This document shows, in pieces, positions 36,512 to 44,503 of a DNA stretch of 64,000 nucleotides. The notes beneath the pieces were generated by a model. The model was not told where the DNA came from and did not search any database. It saw only the letters and a list, made by a program, of their open reading frames with translations. The position numbers and the translations under genes are program-made. Position 1 is the first letter of the stretch. Every line of letters begins with the position of its first letter. Source of the DNA: Planctomycetaceae bacterium. GTDB taxonomy: Bacteria > Planctomycetota > Planctomycetia > Pirellulales > Pirellulaceae. Where the stretch lies: the NCBI GenBank assembly GCA_002726515.1, contig PBTE01000178.1, positions 1 to 64,000 of the forward strand, read 5' to 3'.

Positions 36512-38140
36512 ATGATTAAAAAGTCCATCGTGTTTTGGAGCCTGCTGTTGACCATGACAACCAGCAAGGTTGTATTCTCTGACCAACCGATCAACCCCAA
36601 AAACCCGAATTCGCACCAGCTGCGAACTGCTCCACCGGGTACAAAGCAACCCAAACCCCATTTTTCTCGTCGCAAACCTTATCGAGTTATCTACCAGCAG
36701 GATAGCAGTTGGGGCTTGGCCAACGCCGTCGACGTGCAAGACTACCTGCACGGAATGTGTGGCTTTCTGAAAGACACCCACGTCGATGCGCTGTTCTGGC
36801 ATGACGGCGCGGGGGGCAACACGGCTAATTACGACAGCGACGTACTGGAACTTACCGGAGAACGAATCGGTAAGGTTCACCCCTTCCTGGAGCAATTGAT
36901 CCGGACGGGAAACGACCCTGCAAAAATCGTTGTCCAGGAGGCCCACCGACATGGTGTGGACATCTTTTACTCGTTCCGCATCAACGACTTGCACGACAGT
37001 CTTGGAGACGGAAAAAGTCTTCCGCAACTGATTGCCTCGTTCAAGATAGAACACCCGGATTGGACCATCGGTGCGGGGCAGCCCTACGGCGGCGTTCACC
37101 AACTCGACTTCGCGATTCCAGAGGTCAGGGAACTGAAATTTGCCGTCATCGAAGAAGTCTTTCGCAAGTACAACTTCGACGGACTGGAGATCGATTTCAT
37201 GCGCAGTCCTCCTCACTTTATTCCCGGCACCGAGCCGGAAAACGCCCCGATCCTGACCCAATTCCTGCGGCGGGTGCGGGAACATCTTGTACAGCGCGCG
37301 AAGGAGCGTGGCAAACCCATACCGCTGGCCGTCAGAGTCTCGGAGACCCGGGAAGCGTGCCGGTTGGATGGATTCGATGTGAAAACCTGGATTCAGGAGG
37401 GACTGGTCGATATCCTCATTCTGGGATCCGGTGCCATTGACATCGAGGTGGAATCTTTCAAACAGCTCGCCGCCAATACGAACACTTTGATCTATCCGTG
37501 TCTGTACGGTTGGCCGAGTGGATACATGCCCATCTCGCCCGAGATGACGCGTGGCCTGGCGGTCAATTATTGGCACCAGGGCGCGGACGGAATCTACACG
37601 TTCAACTGGAACGCCCACACCTACACCCAGCGGCCTTCCGATAGCCGCTCGGGAGGACACGCAAAGTTTAAACACCAGATGCAGCGACTCCGCGAAATTG
37701 ATAGTCCGGACGTGATGCGAGGAACAGACAAAGTTTTTGCAGCGGATCGAGGCAGGCCAGGCTGGACGTATCCGCACAACTGGATGCACTGCGTGCTGCC
37801 AGTGACCTTTCAGGCAGGCCAAAACAGGGACATATCCGTCCTGGTCGGCGAAGATCTATCCAAACCACCGCAACCTCAACACCTTCACCTGGCCATTGAC
37901 TGTGCACAAAAACAACTGCCGGGAGTCGACCCTGGAACATGGCAGGAATTTTCCGATGACGATCAGTTCGAAATCAAGTTGAATGGAAAAAAACTATCCA
38001 ACCTGAAACGCATCGACTCGCGGACCGTGATTCCCCTGAACTCTGAGCAGCTCCTGGTAGGTCGAAACCGTGTGAACATCTCTGCTTCGGCCGGCGAGTT
38101 CACCGTCAATGCTGTCGAAATCCAGGTAGTCTACGACTAA
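36512..38140 (+). CDS. Secreted glycoside-hydrolase-like TIM barrel protein
   Basis: 542 residues from the ATG at 36512 (GGAG 9 nt upstream); this start gives a signal peptide, KKSIVFWSLLLTMTTSKVVFS. The frame from 36470 adds only a hydrophilic leader. The catalytic-looking barrel runs about 50-380: VDALFWHDGAGGNTANYDSD, GVDIFYSFRINDLHDS, LDFAIPEVRELKFAVIEEVFRKYNFDGLEIDFMRSP (the acidic ExD after a strand is a typical GHL10/GH-like active-site signature), and ADGIYTFNWNAHTY. A C-terminal beta-domain follows (about 390-540). Probable periplasmic or secreted carbohydrate-active enzyme; substrate unknown. Terminated by the hairpin at 38181. Confidence 0.8.
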   Translation: MIKKSIVFWSLLLTMTTSKVVFSDQPINPKNPNSHQLRTAPPGTKQPKPHFSRRKPYRVIYQQDSSWGLANAVDVQDYLHGMCGFLKDTHVDALFWHDGAGGNTANYDSDVLELTGERIGKVHPFLEQLIRTGNDPAKIVVQEAHRHGVDIFYSFRINDLHDSLGDGKSLPQLIASFKIEHPDWTIGAGQPYGGVHQLDFAIPEVRELKFAVIEEVFRKYNFDGLEIDFMRSPPHFIPGTEPENAPILTQFLRRVREHLVQRAKERGKPIPLAVRVSETREACRLDGFDVKTWIQEGLVDILILGSGAIDIEVESFKQLAANTNTLIYPCLYGWPSGYMPISPEMTRGLAVNYWHQGADGIYTFNWNAHTYTQRPSDSRSGGHAKFKHQMQRLREIDSPDVMRGTDKVFAADRGRPGWTYPHNWMHCVLPVTFQAGQNRDISVLVGEDLSKPPQPQHLHLAIDCAQKQLPGVDPGTWQEFSDDDQFEIKLNGKKLSNLKRIDSRTVIPLNSEQLLVGRNRVNISASAGEFTVNAVEIQVVYD

Positions 38141-38180
38141 AAAGTCTCCCTGTCACGTAATAATGCCCATGCAGGAGGGT

Positions 38181-38210
38181 GGCCGCCACATGTCAGGGCG
38201 GCCTGATTTT
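38181..38210 (+). terminator. Hairpin terminator after the glycosidase-like gene
   Basis: GGCCGCC (38181-38187) pairs with GGCGGCC (38197-38203) across a 9-nt loop, followed by TGATTTT. It is 40 nt after the stop of the upstream gene and fits an intrinsic terminator. Confidence 0.7.
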
Positions 38211-38341
38211 AGCGGCGGCAGTCGGGAATCAAATTTGGCCTTGCCTCTAGTCTCTGGTGTTTGAAATTTCAAGACGAACTGATAAATTCGCTCCAGACAG
38301 TTTTCCGTAAACAGGTCGAGCACGGCTCGTTAAGAAAACGT

Positions 38342-39715
38342 ATGTCAGAAAATCCGTCCTCTCTGCAACCCGCATCTGCCAATGACTGGGTTGATCGTGA
38401 GACCCGAGAATGGACGACTATCAGCCGGCTTTCACCACCACCCCGGAGAGTGTCCTGGCTGATGTGGTTCCGGCTGATGTCATCTCAGTTCAACTGGAAT
38501 TTCGGGTTTGCCTGCGGTTTTAGCGCGATGGCGATTTTCATCGGGTTGGGCTTCGTTCTGTTTGTCGGTCCCGACATGGGCTCGATCGATGATGAATACT
38601 CCTGGATGCCATCCGCCCTCGGGGGGGTGCTGCTGCTTTTGGGAGTCTGCATTGGCAGTGGTGTGGCAGCCATCCTGGTGTCGAGGAGCCGGCAAGTCGC
38701 TGGTGTGCTCCGCGGGGGAGAGCCGGTCCAGGGACGTATCACCCGAGTCATGGACCGCGGTACTGGAAAGTACCGGTCCTACCATGACACGTTGGAACAG
38801 ATGGCCAAGTTCCGAAGCACGGCCGGCTTCAGGGGCATCGTGCTGTCCATCATCGAACATTCCTTGAAGAATTGGGCCGTAAAAATACTCGTCACAGACT
38901 CACATGGGCATGATCGAGAATTGGAAGCGCGCATGGACATGGGTCCCCGGTTGACCAAGGGTGTGAAGGATCCGGAAGTTGTGCTGCTGGTCGATCGTCA
39001 CCAGGGCCACACACGGTGTGTCGCCCTGGAGCAATTTTCCTGGTTGAGCGTCTCAGACTCCGGGAACCTGGTGTATGCCGTAGCCGACGACGCAGCGAAA
39101 AACGGCCTAGGTTGGGCACTACTTCGCGCGCTGCTGGTTGTTGTTCCAACGTATTGTGCGGCGGTATGCGGGTTGAAATTCGGACTTATCCCACCGTTTG
39201 GTGGAGAAGATGGCTTGGGAGTGCCGGCCCTGTTGGGCGCCTTCATCGTTCCAATGTTTACTTTTACACACGGTGTTGTACCCGTTTTTTTCTATCGTCT
39301 TTTTACCGGAGTACTGGACTCGTTCAGCCAAGCAAAGAAAACTGCCACTGATAACCGCTTGCGTTCAATTCCGTTCCTGCCGTTCCTATCCGGTTTCGTC
39401 TATCTTCACATGGGGTTTTGGTACGGCGGGCCCATGATTTTACTCGCTGCCCTGACTGGCTGGCTGAGTTTGGCGTGGGGACTTCTTCACGTGTTGCTGG
39501 CTGGTCATGGCCGTCGCCGCTGGGTCTTCCTGGAACACGGGTCAACTTCAATGGCTCTGCTACTGTTCGTGGTCTGCTTTTCTGGACGTAATTTGTTTCC
39601 CGTCGGCGTGATGGTTGCTTTGTTTCAGGCATTGTTGCTGACACTGGTGGAGTGGAAAGGAAAAGGGTTGTGGATCAAAGCGGAACCGAACGTTGCCAGG
39701 CAGAGGCAGATGTAA
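38342..39715 (+). CDS. Multi-pass membrane protein of unknown function
   Basis: 457 residues from the ATG at 38342; the frame from TTG 38261 adds 27 residues without support. Hydrophobic segments pair at about 60-80 and 95-120, then a soluble region about 120-250 with beta-rich pattern (VQGRITRVMDRGTGKYRSY, WAVKILVTDSHGHDRELEARM, VVLLVDRHQGHTRCVALEQF). At least six more membrane segments follow to about 440. The soluble middle part looks like an OB/SH3-like beta domain, which I cannot name. Single gene between a terminator and tRNA-Gly; role unknown. Confidence 0.75.
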   Translation: MSENPSSLQPASANDWVDRETREWTTISRLSPPPRRVSWLMWFRLMSSQFNWNFGFACGFSAMAIFIGLGFVLFVGPDMGSIDDEYSWMPSALGGVLLLLGVCIGSGVAAILVSRSRQVAGVLRGGEPVQGRITRVMDRGTGKYRSYHDTLEQMAKFRSTAGFRGIVLSIIEHSLKNWAVKILVTDSHGHDRELEARMDMGPRLTKGVKDPEVVLLVDRHQGHTRCVALEQFSWLSVSDSGNLVYAVADDAAKNGLGWALLRALLVVVPTYCAAVCGLKFGLIPPFGGEDGLGVPALLGAFIVPMFTFTHGVVPVFFYRLFTGVLDSFSQAKKTATDNRLRSIPFLPFLSGFVYLHMGFWYGGPMILLAALTGWLSLAWGLLHVLLAGHGRRRWVFLEHGSTSMALLLFVVCFSGRNLFPVGVMVALFQALLLTLVEWKGKGLWIKAEPNVARQRQM

Positions 39716-39912
39716 CAGCTTCGCGGACAGGGTGACAGGAATGCAGCTAGAGTCGTTGGCCAGTTTGCACCAAAAGCTGACCAAAACAGCAACTCAGAGA
39801 CACTGGTCGACCGGGTGACAAATCCTCGAGCAGCCCAGCAGTCAAACGATGTACATTCTGAACCTGTCAAAAGAAACAAGCCGCTGACAAGGACTGTCAA
39901 CAGCTTGCGGTA

Positions 39913-39965
<53 letters not shown>

Positions 39966-39986
<21 letters not shown>

Positions 39987-40548
39987 AGCACGGTCTACCC
40001 GGTAGGAATTCGTGATGTGTGTTTCAAACTCCAGCAAAGCATTCATCAAGTTTTCCGGAGCCAACACGTTCAAACCACTGGATTGTATTCTAACTGCTGC
40101 CAGGTTCATGAAGTAGACCCGCAGAAAACTTTCAGGTCGCGAGTTGGCAATCGGCCGGTGACAGTCTTGGACGGGCAATTCGTTCAATAGTGTGGCAGGC
40201 AGGTTCAACGTGCAACGCTGTTTCAGTCGGTCCGCACGGTCTTCTTCCAAGCCAGATGGAAGCGGGCCTTTAGCAGGGACAGCTCCGACCGCGACCGCGT
40301 CCCGAATCAGACCGCAACTTCCCGCTGCCCACAAACTCCTGCTGGAGGTACCGCGTTTCGACCTGTGCCAAGAAAGGGGGCAGCCCTCTATCCAGGTTTC
40401 CGTTCAACAACTTCGGAGCGTCATATGTCACCCCGATTACGGGACCTTGCCGGACCACTACAAGGTCCCGCGAAGAACCGACTGGGTCCAGATTTTCGAC
40501 CGATTGACGAAAAGGTCGCAGGTCGGTGACAGTCGAAAATTCGGCCAC
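39966..40548 (-). pseudogene. Possible frameshifted gene (two overlapping frames)
   Basis: Leftward from 40548 one frame gives 92 residues with protein-like composition (FSTVTDLRPFRQSVENLD; LVVVRQGPVIGVTYDAPKLL) ending near 40270. A second frame overlapping by about 65 nt continues with equally protein-like text (DAVAVGAVPAKGPL; LNLPATLLNELPVQ; FLRVYFMNLAAVRIQSSGLN) to 39966. A single +1/-1 shift near 40270-40330 would join them into one protein of about 190 residues. The end overlaps the first 21 nt of the tRNA gene and the first frame contains a perfect 10-bp inverted repeat (40440-40449/40461-40470), both arguing against an intact gene. No family recognised. Confidence 0.3.
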
Positions 40549-40694
40549 ATGCGGGGTTTTTTTCGACTAAAACCTCTTTTTTTTTCAAAAACCGGGATAT
40601 TTAAGTAATTTGAGATATTTCCCTAGTGAAAAACTTGATCCTTTTAGGACGATCTATTAGATTAAGGCCTATGGAGTTAGGTAAATAGAATGAC

Positions 40695-41016
40695 TTTTTT
40701 GATGGCGCGCGTTGGTTGCGCGCTGACATCATTTGCGTGACAGGTACAGTGGTTTTCATCAGGTCGGTGAAACATTTTCCTGCGCGTCGCAGTGGTGCGC
40801 CGTTAAACGTTGGACGCAAAAGTGAAAGGAGTAGAACTTATTTTTTGATGGCGCCCGCGTGATGGGCGGTGACATCATTTGCGCGACAGGTGCTGTGTTT
40901 TTCACCAGGTTGGTGAAACACGTTCCTGCGTGTCGCGGTGGTGCGCCGTTAAACGTTGGACGCAAGAGTGACAAGAATAACAACTTTGGTGATGGCGCTG
41001 GTGCCACTGTGTGGTG
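40695..41016. repeat. 146-bp tandem repeat, two copies plus truncated third, hairpin-forming
   Basis: Copy 1 40695-40840, copy 2 40841-40984, third copy only its first ~30 nt. Anchor TTTTTTGATGGCGC recurs at 40695 and 40841; GCGCCGTTAAACGTTGGACGCA recurs at 40797 and 40943 (offset 146). Within each copy TTTGATGGCGC can pair with GCGCCGTTAAA (11 bp, two G-U), and an inner arm pairs GTGTTT..CACCA with TGGTG-AAACAC around a GGT loop (perfect apart from a TT bulge in copy 2, weaker in copy 1). A small 5' hairpin keeps pairing despite sequence change: 709G-719C in copy 1 is 855C-865G in copy 2. Lies just upstream of the PEP-CTERM gene; could be a structured leader, a DNA hairpin element, or attC-like. 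Confidence 0.75.
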
Positions 41017-41041
41017 GTGCCGAGTCATCGAACGTACTTAC

Positions 41042-41060
41042 GCGATTCCGTGGGAATCGC
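41042..41060. promoter_or_regulatory. Perfect 8-bp hairpin upstream of PEP-CTERM gene
   Basis: GCGATTCC (41042-41049), loop GTG, GGAATCGC (41053-41060): a fully complementary 8-bp stem with minimal loop about 67 nt before the start codon. Not followed by T residues, so a leader or operator element is more likely than a terminator. Confidence 0.5.
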
Positions 41061-41126
41061 AGCAAACGGCACAGTTTGTACTAGTTGAATTAACGCTAAT
41101 GATCACATTTAACATTTGAGGAGCTA

Positions 41127-41798
41127 ATGATGGCACGCTTGACTAACAACACTTTGGCATTGGTTATTGGAATTTCTCTCGCTTTGATTTCCTCTTCGCT
41201 CTGCGTCGCCGATACGATCCACATCGAATTCACCGGTGTCGACATTGCTTATAATGGAACAGACATTACCGACGCCGACCCAGCTTTAAATGACCCCGAC
41301 CCGTTGTCCACTGTTGTACTTTCGGTCGACGACGTAACGACTGGGCCGATTCTAACGAGCGACATTACGCACGACTTGTTGATTCCCGGAGTCGCAGGGA
41401 TTCCCGTCACTGGTGGTCATGTGACAAGCGCTGGTGGGGGCACGTTAGACATCGGCCTTGGCACCGGTAACTACCTGAATATGAACTTGGCGACCGTCGA
41501 CGTTAATTTCATCAACATTATTCCCGGCGCAGTGACGTTCGCCTTCGCTGGATCCGTCGCTAGCGTGACTGGCCAGAGCCTGCCGTCTGGGTTGGAAATT
41601 GGATCTGACGTGACTGTGTCGATTTCAAGCCAAGTGGATCCCGCGTCGCTCACCGATGATGGAGCAGGTATCGTCACAGGTTTTACATCTGCCGGAACGG
41701 GTGAAGTCGGTGGTATTGCTGTTCCCGAACCGACCAGTATCGCTTTGCTACTGCTGGCCATCGCTGGTACGTGCAGCCTGACCGGTCGCCAGAAGTGA
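41127..41798 (+). CDS. PEP-CTERM sorting-domain protein
   Basis: 223 residues from ATG 41127; ATG 41130 is equally likely since GAGGAG (41118-41123) is then 6 nt away. Signal peptide MARLTNNTLALVIGISLALISSSLCVA. The mature part is Asp/Thr/Gly-rich, beta-strand-like and low in charge (VDIAYNGTDITDADPALN; GGGTLDIGLGTGNYLNM), similar to structural exported proteins. The C-terminus is a PEP-CTERM tripartite signal: VPEPTS, a hydrophobic helix IALLLLAIAG, and a short basic tail TGRQK, recognised and cleaved by an exosortase. No exosortase gene is in the window, so it must be elsewhere. The last codons are the first unit of a downstream tandem repeat. Function unknown; surface/extracellular matrix likely. 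Confidence 0.9.
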   Translation: MMARLTNNTLALVIGISLALISSSLCVADTIHIEFTGVDIAYNGTDITDADPALNDPDPLSTVVLSVDDVTTGPILTSDITHDLLIPGVAGIPVTGGHVTSAGGGTLDIGLGTGNYLNMNLATVDVNFINIIPGAVTFAFAGSVASVTGQSLPSGLEIGSDVTVSISSQVDPASLTDDGAGIVTGFTSAGTGEVGGIAVPEPTSIALLLLAIAGTCSLTGRQK

Positions 41799-41930
41799 AC
41801 TGCGCTATAGGTGCGCGCGCGCCCGACCGATCGAAAAATGTGATTTGTGACATACGTGCTACCTGACCGATCGAAAGAAGTAAACTGTGACATACGTGCT
41901 ACCTGACCGATCGAAAAATGTGATCTGCGA
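41776..41930. repeat. 40-bp tandem repeats derived from the end of the PEP-CTERM gene
   Basis: Units start at 41821, 41861 and 41901 with exact 40-bp period, core CTGACCGATCGAAAGAAGT followed by a TGTGACATACGTGCT block; the last unit is cut at about 41930. The coding end of the gene (41776-41805, encoding LTGRQK and the stop) reads CCTGACCGGTCGCCAGAAGT and is clearly the same motif, 45 bp before unit 1. The repeats therefore duplicate, outside the gene, the codons of its basic tail. Confidence 0.85.
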
Positions 41931-41966
41931 CAGCTGATTTTAGCGTTAATTTATTGTGCCATGCTG

Positions 41967-42010
41967 AAAAAGCGGGTGGGAATTGCCAAAGGTTCCCACT
42001 CGCTTTTTTT
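41967..42010. terminator. Strong intrinsic terminator after PEP-CTERM gene
   Basis: AAAAAGCGGGTGGGAA (41967-41982) pairs with TTCCCACTCGCTTTTT (41993 on), one mismatch, 10-nt loop, followed by a run of T. The matching A-run on the left makes it potentially bidirectional. Confidence 0.9.
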
Positions 42011-42121
42011 ATTGAAAATTGCGGTTCATTGTTATTGTCTGGTTTTGTTCTGCCGAGTTGAGCTAGAGAGTCAGTCATTCAGCATCCAACCTGGAGACAC
42101 TTTCATCACGAGGGGTTCGGA

Positions 42122-42175
42122 AGGAGAGGGGGTTCTTTCCCCCACTCTTTAGTGGGGGGGAAAGAACCCCCTCCT
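42122..42175. repeat. Long near-perfect inverted repeat ahead of a small gene
   Basis: Left arm 42122-42146 (AGGAGAGGGGGTTCTTTCCC and on to CCACT) and right arm 42151-42175 are complementary over about 23 bp, differing only by small bulges, with a CTTT loop. It stands 10 nt before the AAGGAG ribosome site of the gene at 42197. There is no T-run after it. Possible mRNA 5' stabiliser, translation control hairpin or cruciform. Confidence 0.8.
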
Positions 42176-42196
42176 ATCACCAACCAAGGAGTGAGA

Positions 42197-42460
42197 ATGG
42201 ATTCCCAACTCAACACTGTCGTAATGGCACAGTATCGCTGCAAGTCAAAGGGCCCACACCGCACCGTCATCAACTCTGGGGGGCACTGCCGCACCTGCCC
42301 CGAATTAGAACACGATTTCGTGCTGGTGCGTGACGACGGCCACACGCTGGGTGTACCCATCCGCTGGCTGGCAAACGCTCGTAACCTGTACGAAGGAAGA
42401 CGATGGGTCGCCATGCTGAAGCGTGATCGATCACTGAACGGTTACCATCAGGTGTGGTAG
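42197..42460 (+). CDS. Small Cys-containing hypothetical protein
   Basis: 87 residues from ATG 42197, chosen because AAGGAG lies 5 nt upstream; the frame back to 42152 runs through the inverted repeat. The text is protein-like and has three cysteines with a CRTC pair: AQYRCKSKGPHRT, GGHCRTCPELEHDFVLV, then DDGHTLGVPIRWL and a basic Trp/Tyr-rich end. A C...CxxC arrangement could bind a metal with a nearby His, but no named family is recognised. It is cytoplasmic. The next rightward gene with a ribosome site is the C25 protease 430 nt on. Confidence 0.6.
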   Translation: MDSQLNTVVMAQYRCKSKGPHRTVINSGGHCRTCPELEHDFVLVRDDGHTLGVPIRWLANARNLYEGRRWVAMLKRDRSLNGYHQVW

Positions 42461-42477
42461 TGGGTAGCGATGTAGCC

Positions 42478-42738
42478 ATGGGTAACTTTCGGAAGGTGAG
42501 CCGAAATCCTAAACCACGACGTTACGCTAGCACCCTGCCACCGACCTGGTCCCCGCAACACGATGGATGCCGTGACAGACTGTTGTTGTGTTTCAACTTC
42601 GTAAAGACAACCGACTCGGTGACCCCTGCGAACCGCAAATGGTGTTCTACTGGTCCTGGATCCTTTGAGCCGGACGGATCGGCGCCAGAATATTTGTGTC
42701 CGTGTCGTGACCGGGACTGCCAAGGCCGTTTGCTCTGA
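42478..42738 (+). CDS. Doubtful small ORF with Cys-rich C-terminus
   Basis: 86 residues in a frame overlapping 8 nt of the previous gene if the GTG at 42454 were used, or starting at ATG 42478. No ribosome site is seen. The end PEYLCPCRDRDCQGRLL has CxC-x4-C and is the only protein-like part. It may be a real zinc-binding micro-protein, a shifted remnant of the preceding gene, or non-coding. Confidence 0.25.
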   Translation: MGNFRKVSRNPKPRRYASTLPPTWSPQHDGCRDRLLLCFNFVKTTDSVTPANRKWCSTGPGSFEPDGSAPEYLCPCRDRDCQGRLL

Positions 42739-42892
42739 GTTCGGACCTTGCTTTTTGACCCGTTCTCCGTTACATACCGTCGGCCGTTTTATGCTCGCTC
42801 CCTACCGTTGAACCCACGTTGGTTCATTCCGACTGACAATCGTCGTCAGTCGCTAGTGGTCCAAATCTTTTGCCCCGTTCCAAGGAGACACC

Positions 42893-44503
42893 TTGGCTGT
42901 CGTCGTTTTGCTTGCCTGGTTACAAACAGTCCCGGCAGCGCCCGATGTGGCGGTGGTCTGTCCCCGCGAGTTCCGTTCCGCGTTGGAACCCTGGGTAGCA
43001 CACCGCACCGGCCAGGGACACCAGTTGGAGTTTGTATCCAGCCAAGGCTCAGCCGACCAGATCCGGGCGCGACTTCTCAAATTGGCCCGGACCGGTTCCC
43101 TGCGGTTCATTGTGCTCGTCGGCGACGCCGAGCCGGCAGCCGACAAAAGTGCCGCGATCCAAGCCCGCTGTGTACCCACCCACAAGGCGCCCGCAAAGGT
43201 CAACGTGCGTTGGGGATCAGAGCCCGAACTCGGAACCGATAATTGGTATGCCGATCTGGATGACGACTGGCTGCCCGACGTGGCAATCGGCCGCATTACG
43301 GCCGATACGGAGACGGAACTTGAGCAGGTGGTTGCCAAGACCCTGGCATACGAGCGGTCACCCGACATGGGACATTGGCGACGCAAAATCCATTTTGTTG
43401 CCGGTGTGGGAGGTTTTGGACTGCTCGCTGACAAGCTGTTGGAAACGGTCGCCAAGCGTTTCATCACCGAAGGGCTTCCGGCGACTTTTGAAAGCAGCAT
43501 GACCTATGCCAGTTGGCGGAGCGTTTATTGCCCGAGCCCGCTTGATTTCCAACGTGAAACGTTGAACCGACTGAACAGCGGCTGTTTCGCCTGGATCTAC
43601 ATGGGGCACGGGCACCGCGACCGATTGGATGCCATCCACACGCCCTGGGGATCCGCACCCGTTCTGGAGCTGCAGAACATCGGACAGCTCAACAATTCTC
43701 AACAGGTTCCCATCGCCATCTTTTTTTCCTGTTATGCCGGTGCGTTCGACCAGGAAACGGACTGTCTGGCCGAAGAAATGCTCACGCACCAGGGAGCACC
43801 CGTGGCAGTCATCTGTGGATCTCGAGTAACGATGCCTTACGCGATGACCGTCTACGGGATCTCGTTGTTGAACGAAATCTTCCGGCAGCAGCGTCCGACG
43901 CTGGGAGAGATCCTGCTCCACAGCAAGCGGCAGCTCGGGACGGACCGGGAAGATGAGCAGAGAAAACTTCTGGACTCACTGGCAACAAGCCTCAGTCCTC
44001 ATTCAGACCTGTCGGCCGAACGGTTGGAACATGTGCAACTGTTCAACCTGCTGGGGGACCCATTGCTGCGGTTGCGTTATCCACAAACGATTGTGGTACA
44101 GGCCCCACGACATGCAGAAACAGGAAAGACCATCGAAGTTTCCGGCCAGGCTCCCCTGGGGGGAATTTTGACGGTGGAACTGGCCTGCCGGCGCGATCGC
44201 TTGAAATTCGTGCCCGCCGCACGGCGACCGCGGGGAGGCTCGGCGCCCGATTGGCAGGCAATGAACACGACTTACCGACGGGCGAATGACCATGTCTGGG
44301 CCAGCGAAACTTGTCATGTCCAGCGGGGACCGTTTCGTATCAAGATCGCAGTTCCCGGCGAGGCACAAGGTCCCAGTCATGTACGCTGTTACCTGGCAGG
44401 ACCAACGGCCTTTGCAATCGGAGCAGCTGACGTGGATGTGCAGCGGGCCGGTGACAGACCGTCGCTTGCCGCCCAACCGGACAACAAGCCCGCACCACGG
44501 TGA
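42893..44503 (+). CDS. Gingipain-like C25 cysteine peptidase
   Basis: 536 residues starting at TTG, supported by AAGGAG 5 nt upstream and a short signal peptide (VVVLLAWLQTVPAA). The caspase-like fold of peptidase family C25 is visible: a repeated alpha/beta pattern with RFIVLVGDAEPAAD near 71-84, LPDVAIGRITADTETELEQVV near 127-147, then the catalytic dyad H239 in WIYMGHGHRD and C280 in AIFFSCYAGAFDQ. A C-terminal Ig-like domain follows (about 400-525), as in gingipains. Likely an exported endopeptidase acting on proteins at the cell surface or outside. No type IX sorting C-terminus is visible. Single gene. Confidence 0.88.
   Translation: MAVVVLLAWLQTVPAAPDVAVVCPREFRSALEPWVAHRTGQGHQLEFVSSQGSADQIRARLLKLARTGSLRFIVLVGDAEPAADKSAAIQARCVPTHKAPAKVNVRWGSEPELGTDNWYADLDDDWLPDVAIGRITADTETELEQVVAKTLAYERSPDMGHWRRKIHFVAGVGGFGLLADKLLETVAKRFITEGLPATFESSMTYASWRSVYCPSPLDFQRETLNRLNSGCFAWIYMGHGHRDRLDAIHTPWGSAPVLELQNIGQLNNSQQVPIAIFFSCYAGAFDQETDCLAEEMLTHQGAPVAVICGSRVTMPYAMTVYGISLLNEIFRQQRPTLGEILLHSKRQLGTDREDEQRKLLDSLATSLSPHSDLSAERLEHVQLFNLLGDPLLRLRYPQTIVVQAPRHAETGKTIEVSGQAPLGGILTVELACRRDRLKFVPAARRPRGGSAPDWQAMNTTYRRANDHVWASETCHVQRGPFRIKIAVPGEAQGPSHVRCYLAGPTAFAIGAADVDVQRAGDRPSLAAQPDNKPAPR

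Noticed and set aside
36458-37822. Leftward 454-codon ORF opposite the glycosidase-like gene
   Set aside because: Completely antisense to a gene with a signal peptide, ribosome site and TIM-barrel motifs; its translation shows no family pattern.
41085-41115. TTGAAT/TAACAT as promoter of the PEP-CTERM gene
   Set aside because: Spacing is 19 bp and the start point would fall inside the ribosome-binding site.
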